Source: Xaviernesmea oryzae
GTDB taxonomy: Bacteria; Pseudomonadota; Alphaproteobacteria; Rhizobiales; Rhizobiaceae
Assembly (NCBI RefSeq): GCF_900177415.1
Contig: NZ_FXAF01000002.1
Location: 868,001 to 932,000 of the forward strand
Reading direction: 5' to 3'
DNA: 64,000 nt
In this document: positions 34,607 through 42,686 of the stretch, in pieces
Layout of the letters: each line of letters begins with the position of its first letter
Position numbering within the stretch: the stretch's first letter is position 1
Program-made: the position numbers and the translations under genes
Notes under the pieces: model-generated
What the model was told of the DNA's origin: nothing
The model's database searches: none
What the model saw: the letters and a program-made list of their open reading frames with translations, nothing else

Positions 34607-35958
34607 CAGAGCGGCCTGACCATGTTTCCAGTGCCGGGTTCCGAGACAACATTGCGCCCGTCGAAGGCGAGCCTGCCGCGCAGGAAGGTCGCCTCCGCGC
34701 GATACGGCATCCTGATGCCGTCATAGGGGCTCCAGTCGACGACATTGTTGCCGCTTTCCGCGGCGCTGTAGATATAGGCGGAGGGTTTGAACACAGCGAT
34801 ATCCGCATCGCGGCCGATCTCCAGCGCACCCTTGCGGTGGCCGATGCGGAACAGCCGCGCCGGGTTTGCGGCCAGCAGCCGCGCCGCATGCGAAAACGAC
34901 AGCCCCCGCTCGGAGAGCCCCTTGAGGAGAAGCGGATACATGGTTTCGAGGCCGGGCACGCCGGACGCGTTGGACAGCATGTCCGGACTGGATTTCAGCG
35001 ACCGCGACCAGCTGACATGGTCTGTCGAGACCACGGTGATCCGACCGGCGGCGAGATGGCGCCAGAGCGCTTCCACCTGATCGCGCGAACGGATCGGCGG
35101 GTTGACCTTGGCGAAGCCGCCGAGCCGCGCGACGTCGTTTTCCTCGTCGAGCGTCAGGTAGTGGATGCAGGCTTCGACCGTCGTATCAAAACCCTGACGG
35201 CGATAGCTGTCGCAAAGGTCGTAGCCGCGCGATATCGAGCAGTGCACGACATGCGTCGAACAACCCGTCGCCGCGCCGATCTCGTAGACCTCGGCCATGG
35301 CGAGCGCCTCGGCGATGGCGGGGCGGGAAAGCGCATGGGCCCGGTAGTCCCGGATGCCGGTCTCTTCGACCTTGGCGATCGCGGTCCGTACGAATTCATC
35401 GTTCTCGTTGTGGATGCCCGCGATCAGGCCGTGTTTGGCGATCTCGGCGAAACATTCGTTGAGGATATAGGGCGTGATGCGCGGAAATCTCTCCGGATGG
35501 GTGCCGAAGGTCGAAAACTTGAATCCGACCGCGCCGGCCTTGATCATGCCGGGGATCTCGGCAGCACCGGCCCTCGGATGGACCGTTCCGTAGAGACCGA
35601 AATCCACCCGCGCCTGCTCGCCCGCCTCCGTCGCCTTGCGGGTCAGCTTCTCGCCGTCGCAGATCAGATTGCCGTCGTCATAGGGCATGTCGACGATCGT
35701 GGTGACACCGCCGGCCGCGGCCGAGCGCGTCGACCAGATGAAGCCCTCCTGATCCTTCTGGGAGAGGGAATGAACCTGGCTATCGATCGCGCCGGGCAGG
35801 ATCAGGGCCTCGCCGAAATCATGCCGTTCGCGGGCGGCGGGCGGTTCGCCCTCGCCGACGAACTCGATCGTTTCACCGCGGATCGCGACGAAACCCTTTT
35901 CGATCACATCGGCCGCCCGAACAACGCGGCCTGTCAGAACCAAATCAAAATCAACCAT
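34606..35958 (-). CDS. Cyclic amidohydrolase (dihydropyrimidinase/hydantoinase/allantoinase-like)
   Basis: The 450-residue protein is an amidohydrolase-superfamily member: MVDFDLVLTGRVV at the N-terminus, GFKFSTFG with the lysine that is normally carboxylated (K147), IHNENDEF (H183), GCSTHVVHCS (H236/H239) and VVSTDHVSW (D313). The first metal site is unusual: the expected H-x-H reads SQVHS, so Gln61 replaces the first His and only His63 remains. Ring opening of a cyclic amide or imide is the likely reaction, with the product passed to the carbamoylase. The ATG at 35958 fits the family N-terminus. Confidence 0.9.
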   Translation of the reverse strand: MVDFDLVLTGRVVRAADVIEKGFVAIRGETIEFVGEGEPPAARERHDFGEALILPGAIDSQVHSLSQKDQEGFIWSTRSAAAGGVTTIVDMPYDDGNLICDGEKLTRKATEAGEQARVDFGLYGTVHPRAGAAEIPGMIKAGAVGFKFSTFGTHPERFPRITPYILNECFAEIAKHGLIAGIHNENDEFVRTAIAKVEETGIRDYRAHALSRPAIAEALAMAEVYEIGAATGCSTHVVHCSISRGYDLCDSYRRQGFDTTVEACIHYLTLDEENDVARLGGFAKVNPPIRSRDQVEALWRHLAAGRITVVSTDHVSWSRSLKSSPDMLSNASGVPGLETMYPLLLKGLSERGLSFSHAARLLAANPARLFRIGHRKGALEIGRDADIAVFKPSAYIYSAAESGNNVVDWSPYDGIRMPYRAEATFLRGRLAFDGRNVVSEPGTGNMVRPL

Positions 35959-36078
35959 GCGGAAGCGTCTTTCCTTCGACGCCTTCACTCTGCCCCATCC
36001 CTTCCGGGCGCAATAATTGAAATGCATGAACTGCGTGATAGCCTCGCCCGAAATCAGCTCCCGCCGAGTTCGCGCCCG

Positions 36079-36162
36079 GTCGAGGAAACGCTTCTGGAAC
36101 GCGGCATCATTGTCTCCTACGAAACGATCCGACGATGGGGCCGCAAGTTCGGCCCGGCCTAG
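36079..36162 (+). pseudogene. IS6-family transposase relic (plus strand)
   Basis: The plus-strand frame reads VEETLLERGIIVSYETIRRWGRKFGPA and then a stop, matching the N-terminal DNA-binding part of IS6/IS26-type transposases. The catalytic DDE domain is missing. A related but further decayed relic lies in the opposite orientation at 52926-52990, on the far side of the 36.4-52.6 kb genes. Confidence 0.8.
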
Positions 36163-36391
36163 CAAGACTGCAAGCCTTTCACCCGGCTTCAGTCAAACAA
36201 CGTGACATCGCCTTTTGGCCAGGTGGTATCCAACAGGGTTGCAATCCCCGATTGATTTTCGCTATAAGTTGTCTGCCTAAATCTCTTCTGGGGCCGGTCG
36301 GCAGGGGGGAGGGTGATAGGTGGCCGGCATGGCCGCAACATCAGAGAAGAGAGGCGCCATCGGACCATCACTATATCGTCGGGACATATAA

Positions 36392-37099
36392 ATGACTGAT
36401 ACGATATTGATTTTCTCTGAAGACATAGAATTTCATTTGCTTTCAAAGCACGTCCTGATGGCAAGTGGCTATCAAGTCATACTGATAACGGAAGAGGCAG
36501 ACGCAACGACCGCCGCGATTCAGCGGAGCCCGTTGGCGATCGTCTTGGACTGCCGCCGGGAGAGCAGTGCCGGCGTCACCATCTGCAAGGCGCTTAAAAA
36601 TCACCCGAAGACGCGTTCGATCCTCATCGTGGCCGTCGTCGAAAAAGGCAACGAGGCCGCCTATATCAAGATAGTCGAAGCCGGTGCCGACAGGGTCTTC
36701 CACCGCCCCACGGACCCGGCGGACGTGATTGATTTTCTGCATCATTACGCGACGAATCCGGCAAGGCTGCAGCGCTATATCATTGAACTTCCGTTGACCC
36801 GCATCGATACGATCAACCGGAAGGTCTTTTTCCGGGACAAGCAGGTGATCCTTGGCCAGACCCAGTACCTGATGCTCAAATGCCTGCTGGAAATACCGGG
36901 AAAGATATTCCGGCGCGACGAACTCATCGAGGCCGTATGGCCGGACGGAACGTTCGTGGACGACAGGACGGTCGATGTGCATATCGGCGTCCTGCGCAAG
37001 GCACTTCGCGAGGCAGGCGCCGGCAATATGGTGCGCACCGTCAGGGGCGCCGGCTATACGGTCGATCTCGAATGGTTGAATTCTGTTTCAGTGCCTTAG
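36392..37099 (+). CDS. Orphan OmpR/PhoB-type response regulator with degenerate receiver
   Basis: The 235-residue protein has a receiver domain (residues 1-120) and a winged-helix DNA-binding domain (about 130-228: LGQTQYLMLKCLLEIPGKIFRRDELIEAVWPDGTFVDDRTVDVHIGVLRKAL...VRTVRGAGYTV). The acidic pair (E10, D11) and the phosphorylatable D53 are kept, but the conserved Thr/Ser is absent (LIVAVVEKG) and the conserved Lys before Pro is an Arg (FHRPTDP), so phosphorylation control may be altered. No kinase gene is adjacent. Its TAG stop coincides with the edge of the 37096-37316 repeat. Confidence 0.88.
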   Translation: MTDTILIFSEDIEFHLLSKHVLMASGYQVILITEEADATTAAIQRSPLAIVLDCRRESSAGVTICKALKNHPKTRSILIVAVVEKGNEAAYIKIVEAGADRVFHRPTDPADVIDFLHHYATNPARLQRYIIELPLTRIDTINRKVFFRDKQVILGQTQYLMLKCLLEIPGKIFRRDELIEAVWPDGTFVDDRTVDVHIGVLRKALREAGAGNMVRTVRGAGYTVDLEWLNSVSVP

Positions 37100-37316
37100 A
37101 GTGTTTCCTTGTTGGATTGAAGCATTCTGCCGGAGCAGGTTTTCGTTGGGGCAAAGGCGATTGGCGAAGGGCATACCCTCTGGTACGTCCGAGCCGATCG
37201 CCTTTGATCCCGGCGGAAAGATGCCCGGCCCTGCGGGTTGGCTGAAACGGGCCGCCTGATCGACCGGCTCCGTTTGAGCCAACAGAATGCTTCAATCCAA
37301 CAAGGAAACGCTCTAA
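37096..37316. repeat. 221-bp palindrome-ended intergenic element (RIME/MITE-like)
   Basis: The two ends, 37096-37129 and 37283-37316, are inverted repeats of 34 bp with 33 matches (a T at 37102 pairs against C). Inside is a second pair of short arms (AAAGGCGAT / ATCGCCTTT). There is no open frame that looks like a transposase. Size and structure suit a miniature inverted-repeat element or a rhizobial intergenic mosaic element. The left edge supplies the stop codon of the response regulator. No clear target duplication was found beyond a possible TA. Confidence 0.85.
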
Positions 37317-37359
37317 CTGCCGGCAATGGTGAAGCGATAGATGCGGGCGGGGCAGCCTG

Positions 37360-38406
37360 TTAACGAGGCGGTGCCTTTGCGGTCGTGCCGCGCTCGACAT
37401 ATTCGACATCCAGCTCGACCTTGCGGGGGATCACTTTTCCAGGCTCGCTTCGCACGACCCATTCGCCGGTCTCCACGCCCATTTCGTAGGCCGGCACATT
37501 GAGCGTCGATAAGGGCGGATCGACATAGGCCGCGATCTCGAGATTGTCGAAACCGATAATCGAACATCTATCCGGCACCGAAATCCCCTGGCTGCGCAGT
37601 TCCGACATCGCCCCGATCGCAAGCACGTCACTGCCGCAGAATACCGCGCTGATCTGCGGCGCAGCAACCAGAAGGGAGGCCATCATCTGCCTTCCGGCGC
37701 CGATCTGGTAGGGGGCTTCGCGAATGATGACGTCATCGCGTGTCGCGCCAAGTCCGAGCAGTGTATCGGTAAATCCTGCGACACGCGCCTGAGCGCGGTC
37801 ATTATTGGTGGTGATACCGGCGATCATGCCGAACGTTCGATGCCCGAGCGCCCAGAGCCGCTGAGCAGCAAGAGCGGCGGCGCGATAATTGTCAAAGCCG
37901 ATGCTGGTATAGTTGAAGTCCTTCTGCAGGGCATAGGTGACCGCGCAGGAGACGTTATGGGTATTCAGCAGATCGAACGTCTTGCTTCGATGCCGGGTCC
38001 CGACAAGGACCAGCGCCTCGATGCCCCGTTCGACCAAGGTCAGTGCCTGCTTGTACTCTTCATCGAGATCGTATTCCGATGTGCTGTAGATCAGCGCAAA
38101 TCCGTTGCGTTCCAAGGATTGCTGCAGGCCGGCCAACATCTCCGCATAGATGGAATGCCTGATTGTCGGAATGATGGCGCCGACGAGATGCGACCGGCTG
38201 GATCGCAGTTGCCGCGCCGATCCGTTGCGGACATAGCCCAGGGCCTGAATGGCATGGTCGATCGATTCGACGACACTTGGGCTGACGATCTCGGGATTGT
38301 TCAGTCGTCGCGACACGGTTGCCGGCGCGCAGCCGGCCAGTTTCGCGACATCGGCAATGCTGACGCGTTTTGCCAAGGTCTCTGCTTGGGTTGCTTTGCC
38401 TGCCAT
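37360..38406 (-). CDS. LacI-family transcriptional regulator
   Basis: The 348-residue protein has the LacI helix-turn-helix RVSIADVAKLAGCAPATVSRRLNNPEIVSPSVVESIDHAIQALGYVRNGSARQL (about residues 15-68) and a periplasmic-binding-protein-like effector domain (VGAIIPTIRHSIYAEMLAGLQQSLERNGFALIY...FCGSDVLAIGAMSELRSQGISVPDRCSIIGFDN). It is the last gene of the leftward operon and is the probable binder of the twin palindromes at 47705 and 47835. The ATG at 38406 is five bases after the preceding stop; a GTG at 38415 is possible. Confidence 0.92.
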   Translation of the reverse strand: MAGKATQAETLAKRVSIADVAKLAGCAPATVSRRLNNPEIVSPSVVESIDHAIQALGYVRNGSARQLRSSRSHLVGAIIPTIRHSIYAEMLAGLQQSLERNGFALIYSTSEYDLDEEYKQALTLVERGIEALVLVGTRHRSKTFDLLNTHNVSCAVTYALQKDFNYTSIGFDNYRAAALAAQRLWALGHRTFGMIAGITTNNDRAQARVAGFTDTLLGLGATRDDVIIREAPYQIGAGRQMMASLLVAAPQISAVFCGSDVLAIGAMSELRSQGISVPDRCSIIGFDNLEIAAYVDPPLSTLNVPAYEMGVETGEWVVRSEPGKVIPRKVELDVEYVERGTTAKAPPR

Positions 38407-38411
38407 GAAAG

Positions 38412-40031
38412 TCACCCGTTGCCGCGGATGAAATCGGCTGCCCGTTCGCCAATCATAATCGCTGTCGCATTTGTGTTACCGGAAACCAGTTTCGGCATAA
38501 CCGAATTGTCGGCAATTCTCAAACCATCGACGCCGCGCACGCGCAACTGGGTATCCACCACTGATTCAGCGTCTCCGCCCATCCTGCAGGTTCCGGCCGG
38601 ATGGTAGCCGGTGCGCGCATGGGCTCTGACGAAATCCTCGATCTCCTGCTGGCTCTCGACATCGACGCCGGGGAAGTGTTCGTTCTTCAGATAGGGCGCC
38701 AGGCTCGGTCCGGCCATGATCTTGCGCCCGAGCCGCACGGAATCCGCGGTCTTGGCAAGGTCATCCGGATCCGACAGATAGTTCGGATCGATCTTCGGAT
38801 GATAGAGCGGGTCGTTTCCTGCGATTGAGACGGTTCCGCGCGAACGCGGCCGCGTCAGATAGGCGTTCAATGTGCAGCCATTGCCGCCCGGGACGCCCGC
38901 AATCCCGGCTTCAACCCCAGCACCCGCCAGGAAATGGAATTGGACGTCCGGCTCGGGATCGCCCTCGTCCAGCCACCAGAACGCGCCGCCTTCGACGACG
39001 TTCGATGTCACCGGGCCGGAGCGGAACAAGGCAAATTGCAGGCCCGCCCAGGCCTGCCAGCATGCTTTCTTGTATTTGTCGTAGCTGTAGGGACCGAGCA
39101 ATTCATAGACCAGGAACACATCGAGATGATCCTGCAGATTGCGGCCGACCTGCGGGCTATCGGCAACGACATCGATGCCGTTGCCGGCAAGCATGGCGCC
39201 GTCGCCGATACCCGAATGGAGGAGCAGGTTCGGCGTTCCGATCGCGCCGCATGTCAGGATGATCTCGCGCCTTGCGGCAATGGTTCGGGTAATGGTGTCC
39301 GAACGCAGCTGGACGGCGGAGGCGCGGCCGTTTTCGAACAGGATGCGCATCGCCTGGCTGTCCGTCAGAACCAGGAGATTACGCCTGCTCGCGGCAGGAC
39401 GTAGATAGCAATTGGCGGTACTCGAACGCCTGCCGGCACGATTGGTTACCTGGTAGAGACCGCATCCGCCGCGTTTTTCCCGGTTGAAGTCGTCGATATA
39501 GGGCATCCCGACCTGTTGGCACGCTTTGAGCCAGGCATAGGTCAGGGGATGGGTATAGGCTTGATCGGAGACCTTCAACGGGCCTTCGTTGCCGTGCAGG
39601 TCGCCCGACAGGCGTTGATTGTCTTCGGCGCGTTTGAAATAGGGCAGGACGTCGGCATAACCCCAGCCGGCGCAGCCATAGTCGGATTTCCAGGCATCGT
39701 AGTCGGCGGCCGTGCCGCGGATATAGACCTGCGCGTTGATGGAACTGCCGCCGCCCAGCACCCGTGCCTGGGTAAAGGGGGTTGATATGCCACCCTGATG
39801 CTCCTGCGCCGTGGTTTCGAAGCCCCAGGTGAATTGCGGACCCGTCGTTTTGTAATAGGTAACCGGCAGGTGGATATAGGGGCTGCGATCTTTCTGGCCG
39901 GCCTCGATCAGCAGCACGCTGGCATCAGGATCTTCGCTGAGCCGCGCGGCAAGGGTGCAGCCCGCGCTGCCGCCGCCGATAACGATGTAATCGACGGCAG
40001 AAAGAGAATCATCTTGCAATGCGGTCGCCAC
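38412..40031 (-). CDS. GMC-family FAD-dependent oxidoreductase (choline dehydrogenase-like)
   Basis: The 539-residue protein starts (GTG) with the FAD-binding VDYIVIGGGSAGCTLAARLSEDPDASVLLIEAG (about residues 13-45), includes HLPVTYYKT and RVLGGGSSINAQVYIRG, and ends with YHPAGTCRMGGDAESVVD and GNTNATAIMIGERAADF, which carry the catalytic His and Asn. These enzymes oxidise primary alcohols, polyols or sugar derivatives. In this operon it may oxidise the imported sugar or polyol to an aldehyde for the dehydrogenase at 42687. Confidence 0.92.
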   Translation of the reverse strand: MATALQDDSLSAVDYIVIGGGSAGCTLAARLSEDPDASVLLIEAGQKDRSPYIHLPVTYYKTTGPQFTWGFETTAQEHQGGISTPFTQARVLGGGSSINAQVYIRGTAADYDAWKSDYGCAGWGYADVLPYFKRAEDNQRLSGDLHGNEGPLKVSDQAYTHPLTYAWLKACQQVGMPYIDDFNREKRGGCGLYQVTNRAGRRSSTANCYLRPAASRRNLLVLTDSQAMRILFENGRASAVQLRSDTITRTIAARREIILTCGAIGTPNLLLHSGIGDGAMLAGNGIDVVADSPQVGRNLQDHLDVFLVYELLGPYSYDKYKKACWQAWAGLQFALFRSGPVTSNVVEGGAFWWLDEGDPEPDVQFHFLAGAGVEAGIAGVPGGNGCTLNAYLTRPRSRGTVSIAGNDPLYHPKIDPNYLSDPDDLAKTADSVRLGRKIMAGPSLAPYLKNEHFPGVDVESQQEIEDFVRAHARTGYHPAGTCRMGGDAESVVDTQLRVRGVDGLRIADNSVMPKLVSGNTNATAIMIGERAADFIRGNG

Positions 40032-40034
40032 GGT

Positions 40035-40478
40035 TCAGTCTTCCTTCCTTACCCATTTGAGAAGGCCGGTCGCCACGGCCACGATTTCGTTGCGCTGGTT
40101 TTTGGCCTCGATGTCGGCAAGGCTGCGACGTTTGACCGTGTCGACAGCCGTGATCGTATAGGTCAAGGTGATGGTGTCGCCGAAGAAGACCGGCGCGGTG
40201 AAGCGGATACGGTCATAGCCAAGCGCCACCGGCGTTTCGCCGTTGACAAGGGCATCCTCGGCTTGGTCGACCATCAGGGTCGAGAGCGTGGACATGAAGC
40301 CGACCAGAAGCGCGCCATGGGCAATTCTCTGCCCGTAAGCGGAGCGCTCCATCAGCGCCTGATTGACATGAACGGGCGCAAGATCGCCCGTGATGCCGGC
40401 AAAGAGATAGACATCGCTTTCGCTGACGGTCTTGGAAAAGGTCACCGTTTGGCCGACCGATACATAAAAATCCTTCAT
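40035..40478 (-). CDS. MaoC-like hot-dog-fold dehydratase
   Basis: The 147-residue protein has the (R)-hydratase pattern: TVSESDVYLFAGITGDLAPVHVNQALMERSAYGQRIAHGALLVGFMSTL, with the D-x4-H catalytic pair (GDLAPVH) and later APVFFGDTITLTYTITAVD. It would hydrate or dehydrate a CoA-linked intermediate, which fits the CoA-transferase at the head of the operon. The ATG at 40478 has AAGGAAGGA six bases ahead; the ATG at 40484 directly abuts that site. Its stop is three bases from the GMC start. Confidence 0.87.
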   Translation of the reverse strand: MKDFYVSVGQTVTFSKTVSESDVYLFAGITGDLAPVHVNQALMERSAYGQRIAHGALLVGFMSTLSTLMVDQAEDALVNGETPVALGYDRIRFTAPVFFGDTITLTYTITAVDTVKRRSLADIEAKNQRNEIVAVATGLLKWVRKED

Positions 40479-40554
40479 AGCCATTCCTTCCTTCGGTCGG
40501 GCAGGCCGGGAATTGCCGTGTCCGCAATCACCCGGCCTGTCCCGCCGCACCTGA

Positions 40555-41529
40555 TCAGAAACCCTTGCCGACCCAATCCTTCACGTTGTCGATGGTAATC
40601 GTCGCCGAGTTCAACGTGACGTCGCCTTTCATCGGCTTGCCGATACAGGCGAGATAGGCATATTCCACCCCTTCGGGTGCGACATAGGGAAAGGTAAATG
40701 TCGCAAAAAGTTTGCCGTCGGCGACGGCCTGAATGGCGTTGTTCTGGCCATCGAGGCCAGTCACCATGATTTCCTTCTGGCGCCCGGCCGCCTCGATCGC
40801 CTTGATCGCGCCGAGTGCCATCTCGTCGTTATGGGCATAGACACCGTTGATCTGGCCGGGGCCGAAGCGCTGCAGCACGTCCTCCATGAACTTGGCGGCA
40901 TTCTCGCGCAGATAGTCGGCATTCTGCGTGGCGACGATCTTCATGTCGGGATGCGTCGCGATCACCTCCTCGAAGCCGCGCTTGCGTTCAACCGCGGAGC
41001 TTGCCCCTGCCGTTCCCTCGATCTGGATGATATTGCCCTTGCCGGCAAGCTTATCGACGAAGAACTCGCCGGCCTGGCGCGCGATCGGCTCGTTTTGAGC
41101 GGTGATATAGGTCGTCACGTCGGTATTGACCTTGCGGTCCAGGGCAATCACCGGGATGCCGGCCGCCATCGCATCCTTGACGACCGGCGTCAGAGCCTGC
41201 TCGGTCAGCGGGCTGATCATCAATACGTCGATATTCTGCGCCAGAAGGCTTTCGACGTCGGAGACCTGTTTTGCCGAACTGTTCTGGCCGTCGGTGATGA
41301 CAAGATCGACATTGGGAAGATGCTCGGCCGCCCATTTGCGGTTCCCCTCCGTCATGGCGACGCGCCACGGATGGTTCATCGTGCCCTGGCTGAAGCCGAT
41401 CTTGCATTTCTTGCTGAGATCGACCCCTTTCAGGGGATCGTCCTGCGTGACGGCGATGCTTGCGGTCGCAAGAAGCGTCAGCGCGCCCGCACCGATGACC
41501 GTCACTATTCTCGCTCTCTGCCGTGTCAT
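40555..41529 (-). CDS. Ribose-type ABC transporter periplasmic binding protein
   Basis: The 324-residue protein has a signal peptide (RARIVTVIGAGALTLLATASIAVTQD) and an RbsB-like fold: CKIGFSQGTMNHPWRVAMTEGNRKWAAEHLPNVDLVITDGQNSSAKQVSDVESLLAQNIDVLMISPLTEQALTPVVKDAMAAGIPVIALDRKV. It delivers a sugar or polyol to the RbsC-type permease encoded just upstream. AGGAGGAGAAC precedes the ATG. The specific sugar is unknown. Confidence 0.93.
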   Translation of the reverse strand: MTRQRARIVTVIGAGALTLLATASIAVTQDDPLKGVDLSKKCKIGFSQGTMNHPWRVAMTEGNRKWAAEHLPNVDLVITDGQNSSAKQVSDVESLLAQNIDVLMISPLTEQALTPVVKDAMAAGIPVIALDRKVNTDVTTYITAQNEPIARQAGEFFVDKLAGKGNIIQIEGTAGASSAVERKRGFEEVIATHPDMKIVATQNADYLRENAAKFMEDVLQRFGPGQINGVYAHNDEMALGAIKAIEAAGRQKEIMVTGLDGQNNAIQAVADGKLFATFTFPYVAPEGVEYAYLACIGKPMKGDVTLNSATITIDNVKDWVGKGF

Positions 41530-41573
41530 GTTCTCCTCCTTGGCTGACACATCGAAAACTGTTTTGCCGCCTC

Positions 41574-42572
41574 TCATCTGCGCCGGCGCAAGACTTCCAG
41601 CGACACGGCCACGATGATGATGGCGCCCTTGACGATCTGCTGGGTGAAGGGAGAGATGCCGACGAGGTTCATCATGTTGGCAAGAACCGCAAGAATGCAG
41701 GCGCCGATCGTTGTTCCGACGACGCCGCCGACACCACCGAATAGGCTGGCGCCGCCGATGACGACGATCGCAATGGCTTCGAGTTCCAGGCCGGTGCCTG
41801 CGGTCGGTTCGCCGACCGTCAGCCGCGATACGAAAATCAGGGCCGTCAGGCCGGCCAACAGACCTGAAATCGTATAGACGCCGAGCTTGGTGCCGGGCAC
41901 ATTGATGCCCGAAAGGCGTGCTGCCTCGGCGTTGGAACCGACGGCATAGATATGGCGGCCGAAGTCCGTATAGTGCAGGACCAGAAACGACAGGGCGGCA
42001 ACCGCAAGGAAGATCCAGACCGCAACCGGCATGCCCGCCATGTTCGCGCCGCCGATCCAGCTGAAATTGTTTGCCGTCGATGTCACGTCGATCGGGCGGC
42101 CGTCGGCAAGGGTCAGGGCGAAGCCGCGCAGCATCACCATGGCGCCGAGCGTCATGATGAAGGGCGGAATCTGCAACAGAGTGATGCCGAGGCCGTTGAT
42201 GAGTCCGAAGGCTGTGCCGGCGGCAAGCCCGGCGAGGATGACCACGGGCACCGGCACGCCGATATTCAGCAGCATGGCGGTTGAAACCGAAACCACCGCG
42301 ACGATCGAGCCGACCGAAAGATCGATGCCGGCGGTCAGGATCACGAAGGTCAGGCCGATGCTGACGATGCCGTAAAGTGCGACCTGCCGCAGGACGTTGA
42401 TGAGGTTATAGGGGCTGAGGAACGCATCCGAAATCAGCGCCGAGATGACCACCAGAACGATCAATGCCATGAGGAGGCCGCTGATTGCGGCTCTCCGCAT
42501 CAGGAACTGCAGAATACCCTGCGATGTGCCGAATGTCTTGGCGCCGTCGTGATCCTGAAATTGCATCGCCAT
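41574..42572 (-). CDS. Ribose-type ABC transporter permease
   Basis: The 332-residue protein has about eight or more hydrophobic helices and RbsC landmarks: LINVLRQVALYGIVSIGLTFVILTAGIDLSVGSIVAVVSVSTAM, INGLGITLLQIPPFIMTLGAMVMLRGFALTLADGRPI, and AVGSNAEAARLSGINVPGTKLGVYTISGLLAGLTALIFVSRL. The ATG at 42572 follows GGAGGAAACAAGATC. It forms the membrane domain for the ATPase at 44177 and binding protein at 40555. Confidence 0.93.
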   Translation of the reverse strand: MAMQFQDHDGAKTFGTSQGILQFLMRRAAISGLLMALIVLVVISALISDAFLSPYNLINVLRQVALYGIVSIGLTFVILTAGIDLSVGSIVAVVSVSTAMLLNIGVPVPVVILAGLAAGTAFGLINGLGITLLQIPPFIMTLGAMVMLRGFALTLADGRPIDVTSTANNFSWIGGANMAGMPVAVWIFLAVAALSFLVLHYTDFGRHIYAVGSNAEAARLSGINVPGTKLGVYTISGLLAGLTALIFVSRLTVGEPTAGTGLELEAIAIVVIGGASLFGGVGGVVGTTIGACILAVLANMMNLVGISPFTQQIVKGAIIIVAVSLEVLRRRR

Positions 42573-42686
42573 GATCTTGTTTCCTCCACTGACTGTCTGC
42601 GCCTCGATATGCCTGCGCCGGTGTTTGGTGAGCCAATCCACTGCCGGCGCCTCGCGGAGCCGGTTTGATACGCGATCTGCGTTGTT

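Noticed and set aside
34585..36162. 525-codon open frame on the plus strand
   Set aside because: All but the last about 28 codons are antisense to the amidohydrolase gene; only the final part (36079-36162) is meaningful, as an IS6 relic.
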